Shown: piece by piece, positions 1-9,486 of the stretch | Numbering within the stretch: position 1 is the stretch's first letter | Layout of the letters: each line of letters starts with the position of its first letter | Origin: Prorocentrum cordatum | Lineage: Eukaryota > Sar > Dinophyceae > Prorocentrales > Prorocentraceae | Assembly: GCA_963575745.1 (NCBI GenBank) | Contig: CAUYUJ010019256.1 | Span: 96,390-160,389 of the forward strand | Length of the DNA: 64,000 bases | Reading direction: 5' to 3' | Notes under the pieces: generated by a model | Databases searched by the model: none | Seen by the model: the letters and a program-made list of their open reading frames with translations, nothing else | What the model was told of the DNA's origin: nothing | Made by a program: the position numbers and the translations under genes

Positions 1-30
1 GCGACAAGGTAACCTCAAGCAGCTCGACGA

Positions 31-200
31 TGTTCAGGAGGGAAAAACACACACCGACACAATTCATCGTCGATTTCCCAGAAAATATGGGAAGATATGG
101 GAAGTGGGGGGGGGGAAACGAAAACCCAGAAAATATGGAAAAATATGGGGAGTCCTGGGATGTGTGTGTTTTTTGCTTTGTGTGTCCTGGTGCCCCTTCA
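31..200 (+). repeat. REP-A interspersed repeat, copy 1
   Basis: A block of about 170 bp that recurs at 52,121-52,290 in the same orientation and at 25,287-25,450 inverted, with a weaker copy at 15,904-16,025. Shared landmarks are a purine-rich start with AACACA, a CGTCGAT box, the doubled segment AGAAAATATGGGAA and CCCAGAAAATATGG, and a GT-rich end running into GCCCCTTC. No coding potential is kept between copies. It is an unclassified interspersed repeat; its true ends cannot be fixed from so few copies. Confidence 0.75.
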
Positions 201-344
201 GATGTGTCCAGCGAGGGTCCCCCGCTGTGAGAGGGAGTCGCCGCCCATCCGTGGAGCCGGTTCCCACGGCTGTGCACGTAGAGGTCTATAGAGGTTTGGC
301 GAGGCCGGCACGCGAGAGAGGGCCACCCTCTGCAGAGGAGCCCC

Positions 345-702
345 CCTTCCTCCGTGCAGCTGTTGCGTTTATGTTCAGGCACCTGGTCGTCAGAGGTGAG
401 GAAGTCCCCAGCGAGAGCCCCGGCGTTCCAGTAAGGCCCCCAGGGCCGGACGTTCCAGTTCTAGGGGTCCAGTGCCCTTGAATCGCCGCGGATGTCATCG
501 CGCTGGCGGATTTTTGAAAGATCGCTCGAGGCATCCTCCAAATATCGCCCCCAGAGGGGACTCCGCATCGACGTCGTGTTCGAATCGCTCTTGGAGGGCT
601 TGCCAACGGCCCAAGGGAGGCCCACCTTCCTCCGTGCAGCTGTTGCGTTTATGTTCAGGCACCTGGTCGTCAGAAGTGAGGAAGTCCCCAGCGAGAGCCC
701 CA
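345..702 (+). repeat. Direct duplication, about 78 bp, 282 bp apart
   Basis: Bases 345-421 and 627-702 are almost identical (one visible G/A change in the core), covering the stretch from CCTTCCTCCGTGCAGC to GAGAGCCCC. A third, weak version lies at about 1,010-1,100 (CCATCCGTGTAGTTGTTGG ... GGAGGTCCCAGGCG). The copies translate alike over about 25 residues but no longer frame joins them, so I treat them as a local duplication, not exons. Confidence 0.8.
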
Positions 703-1149
703 TGTTGAGAAGGAGCCGCGATCCACCCCATGTAACGGTTGCACAAACCTCAGCGTGTCATCGCCCGGGCGTGTGCATTTTTCCTCGGCGAGAACCGTCG
801 AGGAGCACAATGGATCATGACGCAAAGAAGCACGCACGAAACCGAGCAATACACGGGGGATGGACGTCCGAGCGATGGCAAGTTGATTTCGTGAACATTG
901 ATGGGGGAAGCTCCAGTCGAGAGCCACATGGTTTAGACCAATCAGCCTTCGTCCGCATAATTGCGGCAAGCTTGTGAGACAAATGCGCGCAGCGCTAAGG
1001 CGAGAGCCCCATCTTGAAAAGGAACCAGCCTCCATCCGTGTAGTTGTTGGCCACGGGCAAAGTAAACCACAAGGAGGTCCCAGGCGAAGCGCCCCAGCCA
1101 GCCTACGTACACGCTTGGTGGTGCGACATGGAGGAGCTGTGTTTCACGA
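703..1149. other. Intergenic, no gene seen
   Basis: No frame shows a recognisable domain. Apart from the weak third copy of the upstream duplication near 1,010-1,100 I see nothing in this stretch. Confidence 0.5.
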
Positions 1150-1603
1150 AATTGATGGTGTATGATGATGATGATCATCATCATCATCCTCCTCATCGTC
1201 ATCATCATTATCATGGTGATGATGATGATGCAGATGCTGATGGTGATGTTGATGGTAATGATGATGATGACGATGACGATGCTGATGATGATGATGATGA
1301 TGATCATGATCATGATCATGATCATGATCATGATCATGTCGATATTGATGAGTATGATGGTGATAGTGACAGTGATGGTGATGATGCTGATGCTGATGCT
1401 GATGCTGATGATGGTTATGATGATGCTGGTGATGCTGATGATGATGGTGGTAATGGTGATGGTGATGGTAATGGTGGTGATGGTGATGGTGATGATGATG
1501 ATAATGACGATGATGTTAATCTTGATGTTGATGCTGATATTGATGTTGATGCTGTTGCTGTTGTTGGTGATGATGCTGACGATTATGATGATGATGATGA
1601 TGC

Positions 1604-1668
<65 letters not shown>

Positions 1669-1703
1669 CGGAGGAGGAGGAGGAGGAGGAGGAGGAGGAG
1701 GAG
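1150..1703. repeat. (GAT)n tract ending in (GGA)n
   Basis: About 515 bp of imperfect GAT/ATG trinucleotide repeat followed by about 12 GGA units. Read on + it gives poly-Asp or poly-Met, on - poly-Ile or poly-His, which are repeat translations and not proteins. Within it, 1,301-1,338 is a run of the self-complementary hexamer ATGATC. Confidence 0.95.
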
Positions 1704-1890
1704 GCTTCCTCTCCCCCCCCGTTCCCTCGCCCTCATGGCCCCTCTCTCTCTCTGGCGACCGCCAAAGACCGCCGAGGGCCCTCGTGGGCGTCGTCCGCCG
1801 TTGAGATTTGCGGATCACCCCCTCCCCAAAAGTTGCCCGACGGCAGAAGTTGATGTTTGACAGTGCCGACATCGAAGAGGAGAAGCGACA
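1704..1890. other. Spacer, nothing recognised
   Basis: CTCTCT-rich start, then a unique-looking sequence without a supported frame. Confidence 0.4.
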
Positions 1891-2054
1891 TGAAACGTAA
1901 GATTTCGGTCCACCGCGCAGATATCTTGGATCGGCGTTGGACCCCCCTGGCGGCCCCCCCTGTGCGGGCCCACAGCGCGCCCCGCGCGCCAGGGAGGAGG
2001 GGGCCCCGGGGCCGATCCAAGAGATCCGCGCGGAGATCCGAACGTTTACGTCTA
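1891..2054. mobile_element. FB-1 foldback element, copy 1
   Basis: Imperfect long inverted repeat around a very GC-rich core. The left arm (ACGTAAGATTTCGGTCC, then CGCAGATATCTTGGATCGG) pairs with the right arm (CCGATCCAAGAGATCCGCG, then GATCCGAACGTTTACG). Same design at 44,462-44,629 and 52,294-52,475; a possible left-arm-only copy starts at about 5,144. The core carries runs of C and a CGCGCCAGGGAGG-like box. Probably a non-autonomous inverted-repeat element; no transposase and no clear target duplication seen. Confidence 0.65.
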
Positions 2055-2240
2055 CAGTGGAAACCCATGCCAAGAGATATCCAGCTTGCCTCCAGGGTGC
2101 CCTGGGTTCTTTGGGTTTCGAGGGTTTTGCGAAGGAAGGCGTGACGTTCCCACAACAAAAAAACAATAGACGTCCTGGGGTCTCAGGGTTGGGCTTCTTG
2201 CGGAAGGTTTCTTATGGTCGAGCTCCTACTTCAACCGCTC
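2052..2240 (+). repeat. REP-B interspersed repeat, copy 1
   Basis: Matches 51,327-51,515 over about 185 bp at high identity: from CTACAGTGG and CCCATGCCAAGA, through GCCTCCAGGGTGCCCTGGG, GCGTGACGTTCCCACA and CGTCCTGGGGTCTCAGGGTT, to CTTATGGTCG. Here it directly follows the foldback at 1,891, so the two may be parts of one larger element. No function assigned. Confidence 0.8.
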
Positions 2241-2506
2241 GCCCCCCCCCGTGCATCGGCAGCGCGCCGAAAGGGGAAGTGAGAGGGGGCAGGGTTTCTC
2301 AGAAGGCGACAGGGCTTCTCGGAAGGCCGCCGGCCTCCTGAGGAGAAGATTGGTAAAGCCTGCCAGGATGTCAGAAGTCCAGAGGCCCTCTGACCCTTCT
2401 GAGAAGGGCCGCCCCCTCTGCCTTCCCCCCCCCCCTGGGCTCACCGCCTAGTGCCTCCCTTCTTCTCACCCTGCGCCCGCGCAGTGTGTCCGCGCATGTT
2501 CTGTTG
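2241..2506. other. GC-rich spacer
   Basis: Contains C-runs and short duplicated segments (TTCTCAGAAGGCGAC and TTCTCGGAAGGCCGC). No gene supported. Confidence 0.4.
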
Positions 2507-2760
2507 GATCGCCCCCCCCCGGGGGTACCCAAACGGTGCGATGACCACACTGCGTAGTGAGCCAGTGGGGATTCGGGATGACCTCGCGGTTTGGGGACCT
2601 GGGTCGTTCTCCTGGGACGTCTCGGGCGGCTGGGGCTTCCGAGGTCCCCAAACCATGCGGTGACGGACCGGGCGACGAGGTCTTTGGGGATCTCTCCGAG
2701 GTCACCGCACGGTCTGTCACCGCACCGTTTTTGGAAAGCCGCGCAGTGTCTGCGGCGGTC
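2507..2760 (+). repeat. REP-C interspersed repeat, copy 1
   Basis: About 240 bp rich in GTGCGGTGAC and CACCGCAC motifs, recurring at 50,605-50,830 and 56,718-56,950. Order of landmarks is the same in each copy: AAACGGTGCGRTGACCACAC, GGTTTKGGG, TCTCCGAGG, CCATGCGGTGA, GAGGTCACCGC, GGTCTGTCACCGC. The repeated complementary motifs mean a single strand could fold extensively. Unclassified. Confidence 0.75.
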
Positions 2761-3136
2761 ACCCCACCGCCATACAGGTACGCGAAGCCCTTGAGAATGG
2801 GAAGGGGGTGGGCACGAGCACGCATCACAGCCGGTTCAAGACCACCAGAGGCATCATGGCCCCACGATTGACCGTTCTGATTGGCATTTATTGCATGTAT
2901 AGCATTGTGGAGGACGATCAATGGAGAGGAAGCATGTTGCCAAATAAGTTCCAGATGTCTAAAGCATGGACTAAACATGTTTCAAGCATAAACAGACATG
3001 CTCACAACATGTTTGGAACATCTTCCTACATTGTAAACACATGTTAAGTTCAAGGATAGGACCGTCAGGGCCCCCATTGCCGTGGCATCCACAAGCATAG
3101 CAGGCATGCTCTCCCCACGCTGCGCGCCCGCGCAGT
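2761..3136. other. Intergenic with ACATGTTT motifs
   Basis: A less GC-rich stretch with ACATGTTT-type motifs between about 2,970 and 3,045. No coding region recognised. Confidence 0.4.
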
Positions 3137-3385
3137 GTCCGCCCCAAGGCCGCCGAGCCGAGGGCCCGCCGCCGCAGGCCGCCGCCGAGGGCCCGCCGAG
3201 CCGAGCCGAGGGGCCGCCGAGCCGAAGGGGCCGCCGAGCCGAAGGCCGCCGAGCCGAGGGCCCGCCGAGCCGAGGGGCCGCCGAGCCGAGGGGCCGCCGA
3301 GGGCCGCCGCCGAGGCCCGCCGCAGAGCCGAAGGCCGCCGAGCCGAGGGCCGCCGAGCCGAGGGGCCGCCGAGGGCCACAGCCCT
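3137..3385. repeat. GC-rich 15-mer minisatellite
   Basis: About 250 bp of degenerate GCCGCCGAGCCGAGG units with variable loss of triplets. The unit length is a multiple of three, so all frames stay open as Ala/Pro/Arg repeats; this gives spurious long ORFs on both strands. Confidence 0.9.
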
Positions 3386-3862
3386 GCGCCCGCGCGCCCC
3401 CGCGGCGTCCGACGCCCAGAGCCCCTGCGCCGCGGCGCTGCCCAAGACGCCCACGCTGCCGGGCGGCGTGCCCGCGTCGCCGCTGCCGGCGCTGAAGCTG
3501 CAGGTGCTGCGTGCGGGCTCGCGCGGAGGCCGTGGGGGGGCGGGAGGGGCCCTCGAGGCCTCCCAGGTGGAGTCAGAGCAGATGGGGTCGAAGGACCGCG
3601 CCGCATCGCCGATGCATCGGTGCCTTCGGCGTGGGGAGGAAGTAGGGCTCCACATCGAGCCGCATCGGCGCGATCCTCCGACCCCCTCTACTCGGACCCC
3701 GTCCAAGGGGGCCTCTAGATGAGGGGAGGGAAACGGTACCGATGTCCGCTGCTCGTCCTGGAGGGTTCTCGTCGCCACGGCTGGGTTCTCCCTGAGATTC
3801 TGGCCAGAATGCGCCCCAGGAGAGGTCCGAGGAGTGGCAGTATCGCTACTTCTGTTGTGCCC
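3386..3862. other. GC-rich sequence, no gene supported
   Basis: Frames are open because of high GC. No domain or consistent start seen. Confidence 0.4.
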
Positions 3863-4110
3863 TCAGGGGAGGGAGGGAGGGAGGGAGGGAGGGAGGGAGG
3901 GAGGAGGATCGAGCTCCGCCCTCGAACCTCGATCTTCCTCCTCCTCCTCCTCCTCCTCCTCCTCCTCCTCCTCCTCCTCCTCCTCCTCTCCTCCCCCCCT
4001 CCCCCCCCTCCTCCCTCCTCCTTCCTCCTCCTCCTCCTCCTCCTCGTCCTCCTCCTCCTCCTCCTCCTCCGCCTCCTCCTCCTCCTCCTCCTCCTCCTCC
4101 TCCTCCTCCG

Positions 4111-4148
<38 letters not shown>
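3863..4148. repeat. (GGGA)n, (TCC)n and (AGC)n cluster
   Basis: GGGA repeated about nine times at 3,869-3,903, imperfect TCC at 3,930-4,110 with C-run interruptions near 3,990-4,015, then about thirteen AGC units at 4,111-4,148. Purine/pyrimidine strand asymmetry is strong. The homopolymeric Ser, Leu, Glu and Gln reading frames across it are repeat artefacts. Confidence 0.95.
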
Positions 4149-5015
4149 CGGGGAGAGCCCGACGTTCGACGGCTGCGCCGCGGCAGCGGGCCTGCGACGG
4201 CAGGGAAGGCGGGAGCCGAAGGCGGAACGATTGGGCACACTGCTCCTGTGGTCCGCAGCGAGGGCGAGAGCGCCAGCACGCGGCCGAGACAGCCTGCGGA
4301 CCGCACGCGGCTGGGGCACGCCAGACAAGAGGAAAGGAAGAGAGAGCGGCCGCGGAGGGGGAGCGCCGGTGCCCGGACAGCAAGTGTCCACGCCCATGGC
4401 GGCAAGGCGATGCAACAGGATAGCAAGCAACAACTGCGAAGTGCCCTTGCTTCGCCCTCCCCCCTCCCAGACCCAAAGCTGTAGTGTCCACACGTTGTCC
4501 CCGGCCATTGGCCTACCACCCAAGCCGGTCAGCTTTGAATCTGGGGGGAAGGGGGTATGCATGTTGGTCCATCGTGCTTTGATAGCTCAAGGTCTTGGCA
4601 AGACACGCGTGGACAGTTTTAGTCCACCCACCAGCGGAGGGAGGTCTCAGGCGTAGAGGGTCCACACCACGAGGAGTGCGCGGGCGGCCTCCGGTACCGA
4701 AGAAGCCGGCCCTGAAGGCGACGCAAACATACAAACATACAATTTGGATGCCCGCGCGGAGCCGGGCCACTCCCTGGCGGCGCCTGCGGGGCGTGGGAGG
4801 CCGTCGCCATGAAGGAGGAAGGCCCTGACCGAAGTGGGTCCTGAAGGTTTTCGGCTGTTTTCGGGCTCCCGGGGCTCCCCACGGGCCCCTGGACCATCAT
4901 AGGGCGACTCGGGATGAACGGCGGGTCCCAGGGAAAGCCCCCTGGTACAGTGCCCGTTTCCTTCTTGGCCATGCCAAGAGAGCTAGGACGAACCGAGAAT
5001 GGCAAGAGCAAACGG
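4149..5015. other. No confident feature
   Basis: A reading frame at 4,231-4,656 (+) is open but shows no domain. No repeat family recognised apart from short GC-rich motifs. Confidence 0.4.
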
Positions 5016-5023
5016 TATCAATT

Positions 5024-5140
5024 GTATGTCGGGCGTGTCCCCCTACAGGGGGATTTTCGACGAAAAAAAAAAAAAATGGTCCCCTGACTATTTTCGACTT
5101 ATTGTTTGGTTATTGTTGTAGGGGGACAGGCCCGACATAA
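5024..5140. mobile_element. TIR-8 element, copy 1 (short)
   Basis: Shortest copy (about 117 bp) of a family also at 25,793, 51,707, 52,724 and 62,494. The termini read GTATGTCGGGCGTGTCCCCC on the left and GGACAGGCCCGACATAA on the right. The flanks TATCAATT (5,016-5,023) and TATGAATC (5,141-5,148) match at six of eight bases, an aged 8-bp target duplication. Each terminus carries its own small palindrome (CCCCCTACAGGGGG type). The interior is reduced and includes a run of 14 A. It encodes nothing, so it would need a transposase in trans. Confidence 0.85.
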
Positions 5141-5640
5141 TATGAATCTTCGGAAGTCCGCCTTGATTTCTTCTTGGATCGGCGTGGGGCCCCCCCCTGG
5201 CGCCCCCCCTGGCGCCCCCCGTGGCGCCCCCCTCTGCGGCGCCGCACGTGCCGCCCCCGGCGCGCGCAGCCCGCCATGAAGAGGGGGGGACATCAACGCC
5301 GAGCCAGGGAGTTCGAGGCAGCCTCCAGCAGATGACGTCGATGCCGTTTTCTTGTCACTTGTAGAAGAAGGGGGGTGGGGGCGAGAGAGTTCTGCCTCCT
5401 CCTCCTCCTCTTCCCCAGCCACGTCAGCTCAGACGCGATGCGAGCTGGCCGAGGTGCGGTACTCCGGAGCAGGCCCGCCCTCACACCCGTGCCCGCGCGC
5501 GCGATGGTGTAGGTTGGATCAGTTGGATGGGCTGGTGGCCAGTCGGGGCTACCCGGACCAGCGGGCGGGGCGACTCGACTGAGAGCTGGAGGCCCTGATG
5601 CCCGAGGAGGTGGAGGCCAGGCAGGCGGGTGCTAACACCG
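5141..5640. other. GC-rich spacer with partial FB-1 arm
   Basis: Bases 5,144-5,200 resemble the left arm of the FB-1 foldbacks (TTCTTGGATCGGCGTGG), followed by three GGCGCCCCCCC-type repeats. I could not find the right arm. A short TCC tract lies near 5,395. No gene. Confidence 0.5.
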
Positions 5641-5649
5641 ACTGTGAAA

Positions 5650-6910
5650 TAATGGAAGTGGTAGGGAGGTGCAGGTAGCGTCTCCGCCGAACTTGATCGG
5701 CCCCCGGGGGCATCGCGGCGAGTGCGAAGCCAGAAGACTTGATCCTGACGGACTTGGAGACACGATAGGACTGGGAAATTGCCAAGCTGACACCGTCCTG
5801 CACACAGAGGGAGCCAGGGTTGCAGCGGAAGGCCGATTCATTGAGTCGGCCATCGTTTTCCAGGCAGGTCTCGACACCATGAGGCTGGTGGTGTCGCCCA
5901 AGACGGTGCTCATCTCCAACGATGTGAGGTTGGGCAAGCTGCTGGCAAAGCGCCTTCGAGCCAAGGCCATACCTGGACAGGTTTGTCTTGCAGCGGTGGA
6001 CCCTGGAGTTGACTCCACTGGAGGAAGCAGACGCTTCGTGCGCAAGCCATCCCAGAGGATCGTCGCAGCGGGGCAAAGGCTTCGCGACTACATCGCTTTC
6101 GGCGTCATGCCAAGTTGCGTCGAGTTTGTCAGGGGCTGTGGACCACTGGCGCATTTCCTCAGGCTGCCTCAGGCCACCAGGTTATGGGCATTCCGCCTCA
6201 CCAGCTCCTTCGCCTTCGTCGCCAGGCGGCCACCGCAGGAGCTGCGCCGCTCCAGGGAAGGCGCCTAACGAGTGTCATTGGTGTTCTGTTCGGCCCCAAG
6301 GGTGCCGCACTGGAACTACGACGCCAGCTGGCGGCGGAAGATTTGACAGCGTGGCGCTTGCATCGTGAGTTCAATCGTCCAGTCAAACTCTCGTGGCCAT
6401 CTCTGTTGCAGAGGATAGATCTTGCTGGGCGTTCTGCGCGATGGAGGGTCGTGAAAGGCCCTATCTCAGCTGCCATCGCCACGTTACTTGATGCAGGCTG
6501 GAAGGCCCCTTCGGCTACCCAGCGGTGTCGCTGTGTGGCTGCAGGCATGACGGAATGGCAGAATCCTACATGTTCGATCCTGGGTGTTCTGGAGATGAGA
6601 TGGACGTCAGTGGCATCCTCGCCGAGCTCACTGTGGACCTTCGGCCGCAGCTCTGGGCTCAGCGCAGCAACCACGAAGCAGGCGAGGATCTGAAGTGTGG
6701 AGGTCACATGTCCTGGCCGAGGCGCGAGCACCTTCGCTTCATCCAGAAAGGGGGGCCACGACATGGACTGCCAGACGTTGCGCGTCGTGGCTGGCGCGCA
6801 GCGGCCTCGAGTTTGCCAGTGTCCCATACGCACGCCCGAGCAGCAGGCTTGCCCGCAGCGTGGCGACGCCGCCGAGACTTTGCGGCGCCGAGCCCGGGAG
6901 CGCCCTAGCA
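5650..6910 (+). pseudogene. LINE-like reverse transcriptase, C-terminal part, frameshifted
   Basis: A decayed non-LTR retroelement polyprotein. In the frame open at 5,669-6,268, residues encoded about 5,860-6,050 (FQAGLDTMRLVVSPKTVLIS, then LGKLLAKRLRAKAIPG) look like the end of the palm and the thumb region of dinoflagellate LINE reverse transcriptases, where a helper segment with SxxKSV precedes a list of resistor-like Arg/Lys residues. The match then moves to the frame open at 6,115-6,693 (QLLRLRRQAATAGAAPLQGR, then GPISAAIATLLDAGW) and moves again near 6,530 (DVSGILAELTVDLRPQLWAQ). At least two frameshifts make it non-functional. The catalytic YxDD-type box is not visible, so the copy is also 5' truncated. 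Family identity is from remembered pattern, not from a search. Confidence 0.7.
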
Positions 6911-7772
6911 ATGAAGGCGACTAGGTCTTTTCTACAACAGAGCTGCGAGTCCCGCAGGCCCATGTGAGTTGTGGTATGAATCCAAGCCTCTGGCTCCGCG
7001 GAGTTCCCCCGACCGACCACGCTCACCCTGAGTTTGTGGACCCGCCCGAGGCCGAGGTCTTGCAGATTCTCGGGACGGCGCCCCCGAAGGATCTGTCGCC
7101 CTCGTCTTCCGAGCCCCTCGCTGCTCTCGGGGATGCTCCTGGAGGGCGCTTCTCCTCCGGCCCTCGTCGCCGACGCTGCGGCGCCGTCTCGTGGTTGTGG
7201 TCAGGCAGGACCCAGGGGCGTCTCACCGGGAAAGGGCTGGGGGCGTTTCTGGAATTCTATATCGGGGGGCGCCCAAACGGCCCCACGCCCCGAGCGCCTC
7301 GCTTTTGCCCCGTGTTTCGAGGGCGCTTGCGGCCCAGTGCATGCCGCCACTGACCACCAAGTTCCCCTGGCCACGGGATGGGAGCGGGGTCGGGCTGGGG
7401 CGGCGGGCGGGCAGCACTGGGATCTGCGGTTCCGCGCGAAGTCTGCCACCGATGCCAGAGGCGCGGGCAGGACCACGCTCGAGTGGGCTCCGTCCAATTT
7501 AGACTTCAGCGCTGAAGGTCTGGACTCTCGCCCGGTTTCTCTTCGGGCTGGAAACGATCCGGCTGACCAAGCGGCTTCAGAGGCCGCGGGAAGGTTCTGG
7601 ACCCCCCCGGCCCGCTCGGATCCCAGGACCGGCTTCTCGGATTCGCAGGCGCCTCTCCATCCGCAGGAGAGCCCGTGGAGCTCCGATCGGGGCTGCCTCC
7701 GCCGACCCCCGGAAGGCCCGTCCGGCTGCGCCCCCTGCGGAGCGAGCTGGGCGCGGGCCGGAGCTCGACATC
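6911..7772. other. GC-rich, possibly further LINE debris
   Basis: Open frames on both strands reflect GC content. The strand and position fit a decayed continuation of the upstream LINE fragment, but I cannot name a domain. Confidence 0.35.
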
Positions 7773-7983
7773 TGGACGCCCGAAATGGGCACGGAAAGAA
7801 TGGGTACGATGCCCAACGGCAGTTCTTGTTCATTCTGAACAGGACTCGCTGTCCGCGCCGCCGCGGCCTGTGTCCATTTGAGACAGAAGGCCGCCCGCCC
7901 AACAGCGGCCGCTCTTGGTTTGGGACAGCATTTGTTGTTGGGCATTGTACCCTATCTTTCCGTGCCCTTTTTCGGGCGTCCAA
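7773..7983. mobile_element. Foldback element with long terminal inverted repeats
   Basis: About 210 bp. The left arm starts TGGACGCCCGAAATGGGC and continues ACGGAAAGAATGGGTACGAT; the right arm ends CTTTCCGTGCCCTTTTTCGG then GCGTCCA. The arms pair over at least 43 bp with a 2-nt indel and scattered mismatches, through GATGCCCAAC / GTTGGGCATT. No open frame of its own and no convincing target duplication. It sits between the reverse-transcriptase debris and the zinc-finger-like segment. Confidence 0.8.
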
Positions 7984-8149
7984 ATGACAGGGCGGCGCGA
8001 GAGTCGGCTCACAGTTCTGTGTTTTTTGGCTCGCCCTTCCGATGCCGAGCGCGCGAGCATTTGCGCGAGAACAAGGCCCTGCTGGAGGTTTCCCCTTCCC
8101 CCTTGCATTCCTGCTGTCCGGGTCGCTCCTTTCCCGTCGGACTTGGTCG

Positions 8150-8358
8150 CCTCGGCCCCTAAGCCCGTGGAGGTCGGCGGATCGGCCCATCTTTCCCACA
8201 AGCTGGCGCTTTGGGATTTGCGCAGTTTGCATTTCTGCCAGTACTGTGGCAGGACTGCGACCGCTGACCGGCGCCAGCTGGCGCCTGCTTGCAGGAGCTC
8301 TTCTCGGAAGGGCCTGGGCCAGGTAGCGCGAATTCGCAGGAATTCGTCTCCCTCCTGA
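8150..8358 (+). pseudogene. LINE C-terminal zinc-finger-like segment
   Basis: The + frame ending at 8,358 encodes HLSHKLALWDLRSLHFCQYC followed by GRTATADRRQLAPAC and a basic tail RKGLGQVARI. The pattern HxxH-x(12-13)-CxxCG-x(n)-C followed by a short helix resembles the small zinc-binding module found at the C-terminus of many dinoflagellate LINE proteins. It ends with a stop (TGA) just after the motif, as expected for a protein end. Upstream in the same frame I see nothing recognisable, so it is a remnant, plausibly of the element at 5.65-6.9 kb, interrupted by the foldback. Confidence 0.5.
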
Positions 8359-9486
8359 GCAGGGCCTTCGAAGGCCTCGGCTGTGCTCAGGGAGGCGAGG
8401 ATCTCGGCGCCTGCTGAACAGAGGGAGCGTTCTCGGGAGCGCGGGGGAGCCCCTTGCGGCCCTGGCTCGCCCGAGCCCGGGGCCCCCTCCCTCGGGCAAC
8501 CCGGCGTGGCACCCACCCCGCCCCTGGCGGGCCTTCACGCCACCCGTGTCGCGATGGGGGCGGAAGGACCAGGAGGCGTCCGCACTCTGCTGGGTAGCGG
8601 ACGCGAGGGCGCCGGTTCGGGGTCGCCCTCTTTTCGTGTGTTGTTTCTCCTCCTCTCTCCCCTTTGCACGACGCTGCTTGCCAAAACGTTGCGAAACGTT
8701 CCTCCTGCGACCCCTCCTCCCAGTCAGGAGATGCGACATCAAGCCAAACTCTCTTTCCAACTCCGTTTCGCTCCTCCGTTCCCTTCCCCTCTTATCCACT
8801 CCTCTTCCTTTTGTTCGCCCTCCTCCTCCCACCCGGTGTCCCCTCTCTTCTCTCTTCCTCTCCCTCTTCCTCCATTTTCTCCTTTTCGTTCTCGTCCTCT
8901 TTCTCCTCCCCCCTCGCCTCCTCCCCCCCTCCTCCTGTTATTAGTCCTCCTCTCAATCAACCAAAACGCGCAACCCAAAACATCCTGGGGGACTCGTTTG
9001 GATACTCGCTCCTCCTCCTCCTCCTCCTCGTCCTCTTCCTCCTCCTCCTTTGCCTCCTCCTCCTCTTCCTGCTCCTGCTGCTCCTCCCAATCATCTTCCT
9101 TCTCGGAGGCAGAATCCGTGAAAGCACTAGGAGGGACAAGACAAAGAGCAAAAAACAAAATGTGTAGGGTCACACACACACACACACACCACCCCCACCC
9201 CCAGCGAGTTCCCCAGGATTGTGTGTCAGTTGTATTTGCTGTTTTGTTCCTACAGTACTGAGTTCATTGATTCTGTTCTAGAAAAAATCCGAGGATTGTT
9301 GCTTGCTATTTTGCGTTGTTGTGTCTACCCTTGTGCGTTCACTGATTCTGCCTCCGAAGACCGAAAATTATGCTAACGGACCCATGGGGTACGACAACAT
9401 CAACACGAAGGAGAAGCTCATCGAACGAGTAAGTACGCACGAAAGGGCAGACGAAAGAAAGGAGGAGGGAGGACAGGTGCTCAGGA
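8359..9486. other. Pyrimidine-rich low-complexity region
   Basis: Imperfect TCC/CTC tracts at about 8,640-8,940 and 9,001-9,110, a (CA)n at 9,171-9,190, then an AT-richer stretch to 9,486. Long open frames here (Ser/Leu/Pro or Glu/Arg rich) are repeat translations. No gene supported. Confidence 0.6.

Noticed and set aside
1044-1860. Long acidic (poly-Asp) and poly-Met ORFs
   Set aside because: Pure translations of the GAT trinucleotide tract; several frames are open at once.
7201-8832. 543-codon minus-strand ORF
   Set aside because: It runs through the foldback element and the zinc-finger-like segment of the other strand; composition is Arg/Pro/Gly from GC content and no domain is visible.
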